DNA of 64,000 nucleotides from Ridgeia piscesae. Its lineage: Eukaryota > Annelida > Polychaeta > Sabellida > Siboglinidae. The notes under the pieces were generated by a model. That model ran no database searches, was not told the DNA's origin, and saw only the letters and a list, made by a program, of their open reading frames with translations. The stretch is from contig JAODUO010000065.1 in assembly GCA_025642075.2 (NCBI GenBank), positions 189,001-253,000 on the forward strand. The letters are read 5' to 3'. Of this stretch, positions 41,101-56,600 are shown piece by piece (position 1 is the first letter of the stretch; each line of letters opens with the position of its first letter). The position numbers and the translations under genes were made by a program.

Positions 41101-42732
41101 CTGTTCGACGAGCCGCTGATCGAGGGATGGCACCCCGGTGTTGGTGGCGGCGGCGGAGGCCATCCTGGTGCCGGCGACGACAGGGCGAGACGTCGAGGCA
41201 GCGGGCGGATGGAGCGCGACTACGACCGGCGGGAGGCGAGTCCGCGCAGCCACGATGACGAGTTGCGGCGTCACGACCGGAAGCGGTCACGTGGCGGCGG
41301 CGATGCCGACGTCTGCTTCGTGCACGTAAGCGGCCTTCCGCGCATCATGAACTATCGCGACATCCGTCGGCTGTTCCGCGGCAGCGACATCCCGCGCGAC
41401 GGCCTGAAGGTGACGAACGATCGGCGCGGCCAGCGCATCGGCGAGTGCTTCATCCACTTCTTCGCGCCGAGCCACGCTGAGGCGGCGCTGCGGCGCGACG
41501 GCGCCAACGTCGACGGCCGCACGATACGCGTGCGTCCGTGCAGCGAGTACGACTTCGACCGGGCCGTCGACTCGTACACGCCTGGCACCGACGATCACGG
41601 CTCGCGGTCGTCCGCCAAGCGGCCGCGGTCGCGCTCGCCGGGCGCTCGTCAGCACGGCGACTCGGACGTGTCCGACACGTACCTGGCCGTGAAGAACCTG
41701 CCGCACAAGGCGACGAAGGCCGACCTGAAGAAGTTCTTCGGCGGACTGCGGCTCGTCGACGACAGCGTGCACATCGAGAACCACAAGGAGACGTCAACCG
41801 CCTACGTGCAGCTGGCGAGTCGGCGCGACTACCCTGCGGCGCTCGACCTACACAAGCATACGCTCAACTCGCGCGCCATCGATATATTCCCGATTAGCGC
41901 CCGGGAGTTCCAGTCGCAGGTCGCCCTGCTGAAGGGCATCGAGGCGGAGAACGCCGACGACACGACGCCGAAGAACGCCGCGAAGCCCGACTCGGAGAAG
42001 ACCGCCAACGGCATCGCCCGTCCGGCCGCCGAGCAGCAGCGGAAGTCGACCGCACCCACCAAGCAGCCGCCTACGTCAGTGACGCACACGACGTGCGTCA
42101 AGATGAACGGTCTGCCGAGCTCGGCGAACGGCGCGATGGTGAAGGAGTTCTTCGCCGGCCTGCAGCTGGCGACACGCGGCATCAACATCATCTACAACCC
42201 GGACCAGACGGCGACGGGCGTCGCCTTCGTCGAGTTCGCGAGCGCCGTCGACTGCGAGAAGGCGCTCGGCAAGAACCGAACGAGCATGGGCGACAGCCGC
42301 TGCGTGTCGGTCGCGCCGATCGACACGAACGAGATGCAGATGCAGATGGCCGTCGAGAAGGCGCGCATCCGGGTGCCACTTCCGGTTCCGGATGAGAAGA
42401 AGCCGGCACCGCCGCCGCTGTCGTCGATTCCGCCGCCTCTGGGCATGCCCGAACAACAGCAGCAGCCGCCGCCGCAGCAACAGCCGCAACAGCGACCGGC
42501 GTTCGGGGTGCTCATACGGAACACGCCGTTCCGCATTACCGAAGTGGAGTTGCACGCCTTCTTCCAGTGCTGCCGACCCATCCCTGGCTCCGTGAAGATC
42601 CAGCGCGCGCCGAACGGCAAGCCGACCGGGGACTCGATGATCGCCTTCCACAACCCGATGGACGCCCGTCGCGCCGTCGCCGAACTCAACGGGCGCTTCC
42701 TGATGGGCAGAGCCCTGATGCTGTCACTGTGA
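38123..42732 (+). CDS. RBM12/RBM12B: RBM12/RBM12B-like five-RRM RNA-binding protein, single coding exon, two frame changes
   Basis: A nuclear hnRNP-like RNA-binding protein family. RRM1 (residues 3-80: VIIRLQKLPW, IPDGGVHIIGGELGDAFIAF) is nearly diagnostic. A long Gly/Arg/Asp/Pro-rich disordered stretch follows (about 90-1055, many GFGRGG repeats). RRM2 is at about 1062-1140 (VHVSGLP), RRM3 at 1184-1258 (LAVKNLPHKATKADLKKFF), RRM4 at 1324-1400 (VKMNGLPSSANG) and RRM5 at 1460-1535 (VLIRNTPFRITEVELHAFF), which ends the protein. A short RS-type linker (KRPRSRSPG) sits between RRM2 and RRM3. The frame changes near 39037-39060 and 40013-40022, each as if one base were extra; coding character is unbroken across both. 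About 1,535 residues if both are corrected. Start: first ATG after an in-frame TAG at 38102. Human RBM12 is also encoded in one exon. Neighbours point to RBM12B; it may predate the RBM12/RBM12B split. Confidence 0.9.
39031..39062 (+). other. frame change 1 inside RBM12
   Basis: The first frame reaches DRNCFPGP and then stops at 39062. The next frame continues with LQRDISYDRIDPG in the same composition. The break falls at or just after a TTTT run (39037-39040) and CCCGGG. One extra T there would explain it, which fits a sequencing indel better than an intron, since no donor/acceptor pair is needed. Confidence 0.7.
40008..40031 (+). other. frame change 2 inside RBM12
   Basis: The middle frame reads GRPDIVSGYSNA then stops at 40038. 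The next frame reads FQDTPMPDIEMGGMGRGG. The switch lies round ATTGTTTCAG. The TTTCAG looks like a splice acceptor, but the sequence before it is plainly coding in the middle frame, so a one-base indel is preferred. Confidence 0.65.
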
Positions 42733-42867
42733 GGGGCCGTGGCCGCGCAGACAGACGGTTGGACGCGGTTGCAGGTGTGTGGATTACGTTGGCAAAACTG
42801 CGCTGCTTGTCCGGTTGTCGAATGTAGCAGAAAATGAAATTTAAACAACCATGTTTTGAAAACACAT

Positions 42868-42972
42868 ACACGCACGCGCGCACACACACACACATGCACG
42901 CACACACACACATACACGCGCGCGCGCACGCACACGCACACGCACACGCACACGCACACACACACACACATG
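42868..42972. repeat. CA/CG-rich microsatellite
   Basis: Alternating CA and CG dinucleotides (ACGCACGCGCGCACACACAC and similar), a Z-DNA-type purine-pyrimidine alternation, in the RBM12 3' UTR. Confidence 0.95.
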
Positions 42973-43040
42973 TTTCACTGCGCAATTATATTTATTCTTG
43001 TTATAATGCGTTTTTCTACACGGTTACACATGAACATGCG

Positions 43041-43059
43041 TGTTGTGTGTGTGTGTGTG

Positions 43060-43104
<45 letters not shown>

Positions 43105-43170
43105 CGGGAGCGTGCGTGTGAGCGTGCGTGTGCGTGCGTGTGAGCGTGCGTATGTGTATGTGTGTATACA
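43041..43170. repeat. TG/CG-rich microsatellite
   Basis: (TG)n to about 43100, then TGCG and GAGCGTGCG variants to 43150 and TGTATG to 43170. It is the reverse-complement type of the tract at 42868-42972. Confidence 0.95.
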
Positions 43171-43217
43171 TACCCTCAAGCATACACGCTTGAGAGAACG
43201 TTTCTTATTTCAATAAA

Positions 43218-46029
<2,812 letters not shown>

Positions 46030-46228
46030 GTGTGTCCGTATGCGAGCCATTGTGTAACAGTTAATCAATCATCATTATATGGGGAAATTTGTTGACATCC
46101 ACCTAATAAATATAGAACAAAACAGGCCACTCTTAGGACACGCATGAAACGACGCAATCGCATACGACATTCTGTCTACACCAGTGACCAGTGCAATCAC
46201 ATCGTATGCGACGGCATCTCATTCTCAC

Positions 46229-46709
46229 GTGGTGGTGTCGCGCTTACATTTTTTTCCGGGCGTTATAAACTATCCGGGTGACGTTTCTGCGCATGCGCGA
46301 TAAACGTAAACCCATTAATGTGCACCGAAACGCAAAGCATTTATCATATAAATATCACAGGCTGTTCGTTAACGCTCCTATGGTGATTACTGTGAAGAAT
46401 TGCTCAAAATTTCGTTAAATACGTTAAAATAGTACGTGTGTTTAATCACTGTCACGGATTATGGCGCACTACTGTCACGTGATATACGCTTGCTATCAAA
46501 ATATGCCTCAAAACTTGTTTGCCTCGTGTTAATTTGCGACAAATAGCATTGCTGAAAGGTTATATACGTCATTATGAACAGCCCGTTGTATTTATACCAT
46601 AAATGCTTTGCGTTTTGCTGCATTTTGATGATTTTATATTTATCGCGCATGTGCAGAAACGTCACCCGGATAGTTTATAACGCCCGGAAAAATGTAAACG
46701 CTACAGCGG
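46229..46709. mobile_element. inverted-repeat element (MITE-like), about 480 bp
   Basis: Long inverted arms: 46240-46300 reads TTTCCGGGCGTTATAAACTA, TCCGGGTGACGTTTCTGC and CATGCGCGATAAA; the reverse complement of 46640-46705 has the same text with few changes. Similarity continues inward (CGCAAAGCATTTAT, ATAAATA, GGCTGTTC), so arms are at least 150 bp. No transposase. Ends and target duplication could not be fixed. Confidence 0.7.
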
Positions 46710-47490
46710 CATTGCTTTGTATAAACCCGTTTTTTTATTGATAGATCGTCTAAAACCGCAAATCAAATATCAAATTTATAGTAACTCTGTATAATACATA
46801 CAAATCTAGTCAAGTCAAATAGGGCATGTAAGTCTCGCGCGCGAAAACGAGGCTGGGAGCAGTTGGGGGCAGGAAGTCCATATTCTCCATGTTAACGTCA
46901 TAATAGGATTATTACAAGCAGAAACAATGCAACACTTTGCCGGTGACAATGATCACGGAAATCATGAATTTTAATCGATTATTATGGTGGTTGCCATAGC
47001 ATTAGCGGCGAGTACTGGTGTTTGGCGATCTTGACTAATAATGAAGAGTGCCATTTTTCGCGCAGTACAACCTGTTTGGGGCAAACGTATACATGTGTTA
47101 TGATTATGTGCATTTAGACAACTTGTCAGATATAAGTGCTTATCGAAACCGCAACGTACAGCAATGTAAAATGAAAATCCCGTAAAAGACACATACGGCC
47201 TAAAATCGTGTCTATTATAAATTATGCACTACATAAATCGCTATATGTCTATGATAGTGTGGTAAACTCAATATTAAATCGGACATTTAAGATCAGAAAG
47301 GTATAACACAAGATATTAATTACCTGATTTTCCTAGTATTCACCAGTCGGAAGCTATAACTGTCACCCATCGTTAGAATATTATTCTTGTGTCCAATTAG
47401 CTCCAGTCGCGCGGAGTCTCGCCATGTATCGTGACCCACTTACAGGCCCTATAACATTATAATAACGTAAAGAGAACAATAAGTAAAGCA
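46710..47490. other. intergenic, nothing recognised
   Basis: Unique-looking AT-rich sequence without a supported gene or repeat. Confidence 0.4.
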
Positions 47491-47493
47491 CAT

Positions 47494-47581
47494 GATATAT
47501 TATATTATATTATATTATATTATATTATATTATATTATATTATATTATATTATATTATATTATATTATATTATATTATATT
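47494..47581. repeat. (TTATA)n pentanucleotide array
   Basis: About 17 uninterrupted units of TATAT/TTATA. Confidence 0.98.
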
Positions 47582-48560
47582 TCTTATCACACAGTCTGCG
47601 TACATACGTAATCAAATGCTTGTAATGTCTGAATTCACCGGCCAGCAGATGTTGGATGTAATAGAGGAGTCAGTGCAACGCGAATTAGGTTTCAGCCAAT
47701 CAGATACGAGCGAGTGAGGTGACGTAATGCCACATATACAATTATTAGTTTGACGTTCGGTTGGCAAGCGACGCAGACGTTAAAGTTAAACGCGGGCGCA
47801 ACTTTAGCGTGTCGTCGCAAGTATTGGTCCTCGAGCTTGAATATTAGCAGAAACTGCTGAGCGCGATAGTCCAACAGCTGATTGGGAAGATGTCTACTAG
47901 AAGTGAATGAGCACTGGCAGCAACACATAGCCATAGGCATACACATTCTGGACACAAGAATAATGTTCTAAGCAACTGAACTTGCCGTATCGTCGCTGCA
48001 TGTCTTCACGCCATCAAGCTTGTTGCTGCCATGTTTAACACCAATTTCGTAACACGATTCATGTTGGGTGACTTTGCAATCTGACCAGGAAGGATTAGGT
48101 GATGCCATGCATAAACTCTATTATAAACACAAACGCTACAAATAATTCATACAATTAAAGATAGGATGCTATCCTTGACCAGTGGCGCCAGCCGACGAGA
48201 CCAGACCGTGGTATCTAAATTTATGGCGCCGGGGCGCCGAAACATTTTTTTGCGACACTCCCCCTCGCCCCTCATCCCAGGTGGTTATCAAAATTAATTT
48301 CGTTCTTACTTCAGCGAAATAAACGCATTAAAATTTGAATAAGGAAGAAGGAAGGGAGTCAATTTCGGGCACTTGGAGTGTACGTTGTTTTTCGGCGACT
48401 TTCATTGTTCATGCATCTTCACGCTCTCTGTAATTCTCGATGTGCCCATATAATTACACTAGGTTCTGGTTCGATCTGAAGACTATTATGGCCTTAAATT
48501 GGCGGGGAATTAATATATTCGATTTATTATAAATAAATATATACATATATAGAATATCTA
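47582..48560. other. intergenic, nothing recognised
   Basis: A moderately GC-balanced patch at 47690-47900 has an 87-residue minus-strand frame with no recognised domain. Nothing else could be supported. Confidence 0.4.
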
Positions 48561-48561
48561 T

Positions 48562-48660
48562 ACGCACGCACGCACGCACGCACGCACGCACACACACCCA
48601 CACCCGCACACACCCGCACACACCCGCACACACCCGCACACACCCGCACACCGCACACAC
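48562..48660. repeat. (ACGC)n followed by 10-bp CACACCCGCA repeat
   Basis: About seven ACGC units to 48590, then about six head-to-tail copies of CACACCCGCA, ending near 48655. Confidence 0.95.
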
Positions 48661-48905
48661 CTGCGTACCATGATCCGAAATCTGGAACACGACGACAAAC
48701 ACCGATAGAACCTACACCGACACACATCCGGCACACACGTTTTCTCATGGCCACCTGCCAATCGCCACATATGATATATACTTTACAAATCTGAGACTTA
48801 ATTGACATAATGATCACAGCCGATCAAATGACATGAGTACACGCACAACAGAAGTTTTTTACACAGACACAGTACACGTCACCGTATCACGCCTACACGA
48901 TATAC
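48661..48905 (+). repeat. degraded duplicate of 49851-50200
   Basis: Shares CATGATC.G.AAATCTGGAACA, GATAGAACCT.ACA, ACATATGATATATACTTTAC, TCTGA and GCCTACACGAT..A.TACTA with 49851-50180 in the same order. This copy has many small losses and ACAC-like replacements, as a noisy read would give. Confidence 0.65.
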
Positions 48906-49300
48906 TACTATCCAACACCACACACACACACACGACACACCAACACACATACACGACACAGACACACTGACAAACACACACAGCAACCCAGCACTACAAA
49001 CACAACATATAACTAACACACACACACAACACACACACACAACACACAAACACAACACGACAACCAACACTATACACACAACACAATCACAACACAGACA
49101 CAACACAAACAACCTACACAACACAAACACAACATTCAACACAACTATCATCACACCCAAACAAACAAATCTATTACTTAACCTACGTCACAAAGACACT
49201 ATCACACAATCACACACACACAACACCACACACAACACACACATACACACACACTACATACACAACACACACAACACTATACTGCTTTGTACAAACTTCC
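48906..49300. repeat. irregular ACACAAC low-complexity tract
   Basis: CA repeat broken every few units by A or T insertions and short non-repeat words. It joins the degraded duplicate to the clean CA array. Confidence 0.8.
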
Positions 49301-49843
<543 letters not shown>

Positions 49844-50630
49844 CTATAATATTGCGTACGCATGATCGGGAAATCTGGAACATTGGTGCTGATCGACAAA
49901 AACGCGATAGAACCTTACAGCCGAGATATAAATTGGGTGGAGCACTGTTTTCGTCATTGGCCCTCTTGTCCCATATTTGTCTGTCCTACATATGATATAT
50001 ACTTTACAAAATCTGAATTATATCCTGATTATAATGTCCATCGTCACAGGCGGATTCAAATGGCCTGGAGGCACGTGCGTGTCCAGACCTTCGGAATGTG
50101 TTTGTTTTCCTATAGCGATTTTAATGTACGTGTCCCGTTATGTGCTCGCCTACACGATTTATTTTACTATATTTCCAAGATGCCACTATCCAGCAGCGCG
50201 ACGCGACGGCAGCATGACAGGGCGTGACAAGGGAGTCGACGTTATGTGATAATAAAGTGGCGCCCTCGTGTGGCTATATGTTCTGCCATGGGTCTCGTTG
50301 AAAAGGACAATAGATATAATGCTTTAAAATCGACTTAGCCTCTGTAAAACATCAATAGAAATAGAAATACGAATAACGGACAAACTCCATACATTTTGTT
50401 ATAATCGTGTCGACAGTATGATGATCTACGTTAAAGACGAGTTCACCAATTGAAAAAAATGTACCCGTTGTCATCTAGAACAAAACACACAGTGTTCAAA
50501 CGCCAACTTGTCCGTGGCGACACCTGCGAAAAGAATCGATTTTGTTAATCTGTCAGTGTCAGTTAACCTGTTCGGTCTATAGAAGGATCGCTGTATTTGC
50601 GTAGTTTTTCGTGGGAAGTTCACAGGAAAC

Positions 50631-53600
50631 ATGAGTCGCACTGGCGCTGAAATAAGGGCCAGGTATGTGCGCGGTTTCATCGTTTTTCATACCAACATAA
50701 TGTTGGTATCAATCGATGATTTACCTGGCGTTGTTGGTGTGCAAACTTCCGTTGTCAACAAGTTGCGGCTTGTCGCTTTGTCAGCTGCGCTTGACAATAT
50801 TATGCTGTTTTGGCTGTGTGCATTTTACACAGTGACCGTTTAACGATTGTAGATTTCATCATATTTTGCTTTTCCATTGTAGATTAGATTGATAGTATTT
50901 CGGTAGATTTTTACAAGAATTTAAAAGCGGTATGATTTGCAATGCGTAGTTATTCTATTATCGCCCACTTTCCTGCCATCCATTTCGAGAGAGCGCTAAT
51001 TTTAAGTTTTTTTTAAACAGGGACATTTTTGAGTGTTTTGCTATGTTAATCCGCCCCGGAAAAAACTAGCCTACACATAAATAATATAGTATTTATCATG
51101 CCCCTACAACATTCCCCCTTTCTTTATCAAATTTATAGCAGTGGCTATGCGTACGTGAGCCGTATGTTTAGGCCACCAGTCTAAAAGTACAGCATTCATT
51201 CTGCGCATGCGTAGGCTTTTATTTTCGGTTAAGTGAGCCGTATTTTTAGCATCGTTTATCTATAAGTACGGCATTCGATAAGCGCATGCGCATGATTTCC
51301 ATAAGTGTGCCTTATCTTTAGTAGCAGTCAGTTCCAAAAGTATGTGAGTTTCCCCGCACATGCATGTTTATATACATAAGCTCTGCCGTATCTTTAGCAC
51401 TCGGATCTAAAAGTAGACCTACGTGAGTTTTTCCACACGTGCATGCCGTATCTCTGTATCTGCATCTACTATCTTTTAGCAAACAAATCTGTAAAAGTAC
51501 ATGAGGTTTTCCGTGCATGCATGTTGATATACCTACAAACAGAAACTCTTTTGGCACTCAGTTCTAAATATACGTAAGATTTTTTCGCAAGTTGACATAG
51601 CCCTATGGCTGTCAGCAAATCTAATAATGTTGAAAACATCGTACCCTCGCGTATCAATGCGACTAGATGGATGCAGCATGCATGCGCAGAATTGAAAAAC
51701 AAATGCGTGCACATCCTCACATACAGTTAGGCCACGGGTCTAAAGATATGGCTCACGTTTTATCTACCCTACCCCCTTCTAACTGCTACCCTACATACAA
51801 CATATCCATTCCTACATACAACATATCCATTCCCACATCTAGAGATCTTCACATTATGCCATCTTTGCAACCTTCATACTACAAAATCCGGCTTAATAAA
51901 GGTAAAGGTAAGTTCTTATATAGTGCAGTATCCAGCCCTGTCAGAGACCTATTCAATCAGACACCATCTCAACTTCTCTGGGAAACATCCAGCCATGCTG
52001 CAATAATGGCGTGAAGACTGCTCATACAAATATACACCACTTGTATACAACTAAGTACTCATAAGTGAACTGGGACAATGCAGAGTGAAAATACTTGCTG
52101 AAAATTTCACACGCCACCAACCTGGGATCTCTTAGTCAAGAGTCTGTAGGTCTACTGAACCACTGTGCTTTACGGCAAACATATTATTTCAAAAATAGTG
52201 TACATAAGTTACTATAACAAAATTACCTGTCCGCCCATTGTGGAATAACCAGAGATCCAACATGAAAAATAATTTTTTCTCATTTTTCACAACTCCCAAT
52301 TTCAAACAAGAGTTCCAATTATGTTGAATTCAACTTGAATAGTTTGGGCTTAATCTACGTAAGATTACACAATATATTTTAAATAAATAAAATGCATTAT
52401 CAGTATGTTAAGAAGAGAAGATTTATGCAGAAATACATGATGTTGGCCGTAAATTTATTTCCATAAAGTTGAGGAAATTAGTCTTTCCTATTAGTATTAT
52501 AGTCACATTACGATTAATTTAAATTTTGCCCACCCCTAGGTATGATCACAATAGTGAGTTTCCTCTCTCCCCGCACACCGGCAGTATTTACCCCAGGTGT
52601 TTACCTCAGTCTGTCACTCTCTGTACATGTGTATCATCTTTGTCAGAGTGTTTTATTATCATTTCAGCCAAAAAAATTGCATATGTTATATGTAATATTT
52701 TGACAGTAGAAATACTTACTTAAATATACACCTCAATACTCAGCTACTGTTGCAAATGTTGGGATTTTCTAAAGTCCCTCTGATATTGCCTTTGAATTAG
52801 AGCACGTCTGTGGTGGATGTGTGCATTCTTCTCAATAGTGATATGGTCATGATCAGCCAAATAAATTAATAGTATGATTCAGCTGATTACATACATTATG
52901 TGGGTTACCTGCCAGAGATAACGTAGATAATTACACCCACTGATTTGTAAGCATGGTACTGTCTCAGTGTCTGTCCACTTGTGTTCATTCGTCGTGTCAT
53001 GATTGTGGTGTAAATGTTGTGACTTTGGTTTGCAGTGAGACGCAGGCGAAGGATATCCAAGACCGTGTGGCTCGCGTAGAGAAACACTTTGGGGACATGT
53101 GCACAAATTTTGGAGCGTATTCAAGGAAAGTTGCAAAACTCAGAGATAAGGGTGAGCTACTTACCATGTTTCACTGCCATCTATGACTTAACCACTGCTC
53201 CTTATTAAAAACAGCTAGAAAACTCTAAACGAAACGTCATTAACATATATAATAGATGTCTTCTTCTCTCAGATACTGGACAGGGCCCTTTGCAGGCCGT
53301 TAAAAATTAAAGTCCAACAAGAATTTGTGAGTCCACTAAAGGTTACATATTAACCCCCGTGTGGGATCTTTTACTTCCCCTGGCATAGACACCAGATAGA
53401 AAAGACCACCGTTGTTTTAGTGTCTCTCCCGAAAGACACAGGCAAATGAGGGGTGAATGAAATTGCCTAAATTTCGAAACGGCGGTAGGTGTGATTGAAC
53501 CACCGTCCCCTCGGTTGTCAGTCCGGCGCTCTACCACGCGACTACTGCTCCCCACAAAGATGTCACCTTTGTCTTTACTAGAAGGGCACCATGTTGCAGA

Positions 53601-56600
53601 GGACAGCGCAGGAGTAATATATGCTGAGGCCCAACCAAGACGATGATGATTGTCTTTGTTATTGTTGTTTACTAAATGTTTGTTTTCTTGTACTACAGAG
53701 TACAGTTAGTTAAAGCGAGAGTGCCAGACCCTAGGTTTTATTTTTTCATTCACTATTATGTTCTTATAACCACAACATGGCTGATGAAGGTCTACTGCCT
53801 GCCAAGTCATGTTTAGTTACTTTACTAAGCTCGGGACAATATATGCAATTTGAAAAATTCTGCCTTCAACACATTCAAATGGTAAACAAAAGATCCAGTT
53901 TCAAAACAAAATTTGTTGGCAATAATGATCAGGTGAGTCGAGTTAACCACAACATCCTTTAATGTTTAAATCTCCCACATTCTAGACAACAGACTTCCTG
54001 TTACAAATGATTGCTCTGCCAGTTGGCAGAGGAGCTGGCACCCTGTCTTTAATTTCTGGACTCTTTGATGTTCCTGCTCAGGCGATGAGCTGGCGAAGAA
54101 TGTGAGGGAATATGCTGAACAGGAGAAGCTGAATCACACCATGCAGCAGGCACTGAAGGACTTCTCAGAGAAACTCTCAGCAGTGCAAGACTACCGTGAA
54201 AGTGAGGTAAATAGTAATGGCTCTCTCTTGTGTCCCACGTAGGATGAAAGTCTTCAGAGCAGCATAATATGCATGCGAGGGTAGAATGTGTAAATTATCC
54301 AACATTATACAGAATGGTGGCAAACGCTAAACATGCAGAATTGGACATATCAGTTTTTTGGTTAAAAAATTGACATATGGCATTTATTGTATTTAGAGAA
54401 AAACACTCTTATTGTCATATTTATATGAATTTGTCATATTTTTTTATAATAATACAGCTTTACGAACCTCTTCGGGCCTTGTTGTGCTTGAGGCTGCGGT
54501 GTGACTCAGTCATCTAACCCTGTCAATTGGCATCGCTCCAGTTTCACTTTCTTTTCTGAACTGTGCTTCACATCTACTCTTAAATTCTCAAATACTTTGT
54601 TTTACAAATTGAAATTACTCCAGGCCATTGAATTGTTTAAATTCTTCCAAGATAGTTGAAGTGGAAGTATGCATGTGTGCGTGTGTGATATAATATACTT
54701 GTGCCACATTTACCAAGAAGTTATGTTGTTTTATAGATGAAGAGATTGGAGAGTAATGTGATAGAACCATTGACACTCTACGGCACACAATGCAAACAAG
54801 CTAAGGTAAGTGGTTGACATCAACACCACAAAAACATTGTTACCCAGTTTCCTAAATTAATATAAAATTTATATGTATATTCTGACACATGCCCCTATAA
54901 TTTGTCAGTGGTAACATACATGTCATACAAGTGTGTGTGTGTGCCAACATTTGTTAAGGGATTTTACCAGTTTTATCATATTTGTACTGGACATTTGGCA
55001 GTTGTAAAGCTATTGTTATTTATGTTACGTGTGTATTCAGCAATTGTGTCAGTATCCGCTAATCAGCTGGTGACGTGGTACATAATTGCTTAGATTTATA
55101 ACATGACAACTTGGTGTCATATACAAATATCTTTACAAAATCTTTTCTCTGTTTTCCTGGACACTAATACTTTTTTGCAGGGACGGTTGAAATTGGCATT
55201 TGAGGCACGAGATCGTGAGAGCAAACAGCAGAAAGCACTTTCAAAGGCACGGGACAGAAACCCAAACAATCGGCACCAAATTGTATCCTTATTTCTGTAT
55301 TTGTCGCATGTTGTTGATAGTTCTCACCCAGTGCACTAGTGTCACATTGGCATGTTTACATATTACAAGACATCAAATACAGATTTCAGCGATCAGAACT
55401 GATGTCGTCTTCAAACAGTGTCAATGTGTTAAATATGAATCATAGTTTACACAAATGTTGTGTTCACATGGACAATTTTGAGCAACTTATGTTTAAACTG
55501 GTTTTTGACGAAGTTGTTCCCATTGTGACTATTTTTTTTCTACACTATGTAATCATCATTAACGTTAAGTTTAACTGCGTTTGTAAACCGGTTTAACACT
55601 GAGTGAACACATCATAAGTGTAATATTTGTTGCACGTTCTGGTTTGGAGAGTAACATTTTTAACCTGTTTGATGTTATTGGTGTTTGTTGATGTTTCATT
55701 GGGAAGTACTAAGACACGCTGCACTCTTTGGTGTGGTTACGGTATCTGTTGCATAACATAATGTAATAATGAGTTTTTGTGCCATGAAAGTATTTCTCTA
55801 ACTGCTGTTGTGGAACACAATGTGCATGAACCTTAACGGATCCCAGTCACAGGTTTGCATGAAACATATCTGGATTCTTCATCTCCTAGCATGTTGGTAG
55901 AAATTTCCTAATTTTTATATTCCTACACTTAAACCGAACTTGTCTGTTCCATTACGTTGAATCATCCCCTCGAGCCAGTATTGGTAATTATTAGCAGGAA
56001 GCTTACTGAATATGTTGTACTTTGCCCCATTTTGAGTTCTGATTGTGGAAACTGGGCTGATTACATCCAGAAAATTGCAGTGAGTTGTTTGTCTCTGAGA
56101 TAATGTTTACAATTTGAATGTTTTGTGTTTGTTCCATAGGTAAAACATTCAAATTGCAAGCAAAGTTTCAGGTGTTTAAACACAATTTGGCATTTAGCTT
56201 ACAATTATTACATTAAGAATGACAGAAAAGTTTGGTTTAACGCTGTCTTTATATCGTGATGCTGGAGATGGGATAAAGCCTATCAGAGTGTAGGACCTTC
56301 AGTTCCTAAGCTCATTGGTTTTCTTAAAACTTGAAAGTTTGTCCCCAAAACTGAGAATCTTGCAAACATTAATCATCATTGCACTGACATGATTATTTTT
56401 TTTAAAAACAAAAGCTTTTTACAAACATAACTGTGAAGTATACAATAGGGAAATACTTTAATGGTGGAGGTTTGTTTCATTTACAAGAAAAGTACAAGTT
56501 TTTTTTATCAGCAATAGTAATGTCTTTGTGTAAAATGCTGCTGCTGCTAACTATGGAATCCTTCAGTTTCTGCACTGACATTGTGGTGAGGTTATTAATG

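Larger units (their letters stand above)
42733..43217 (+). promoter_or_regulatory. RBM12 3' UTR with polyadenylation signal
   Basis: The first AATAAA after the stop is at 43212-43217, giving a 3' UTR of about 500 bases. It contains a CA/CG-rich tract (42868-42972) and a TG/CG-rich tract (43041-43160), complementary to each other with about 68 bases between. Confidence 0.55.

Noticed and set aside
38191..42985. Many long frames antisense or out of frame over RBM12
   Set aside because: Shadows of a GC-rich coding exon; none shows domains, while the RRMs are all in the plus-strand frames.
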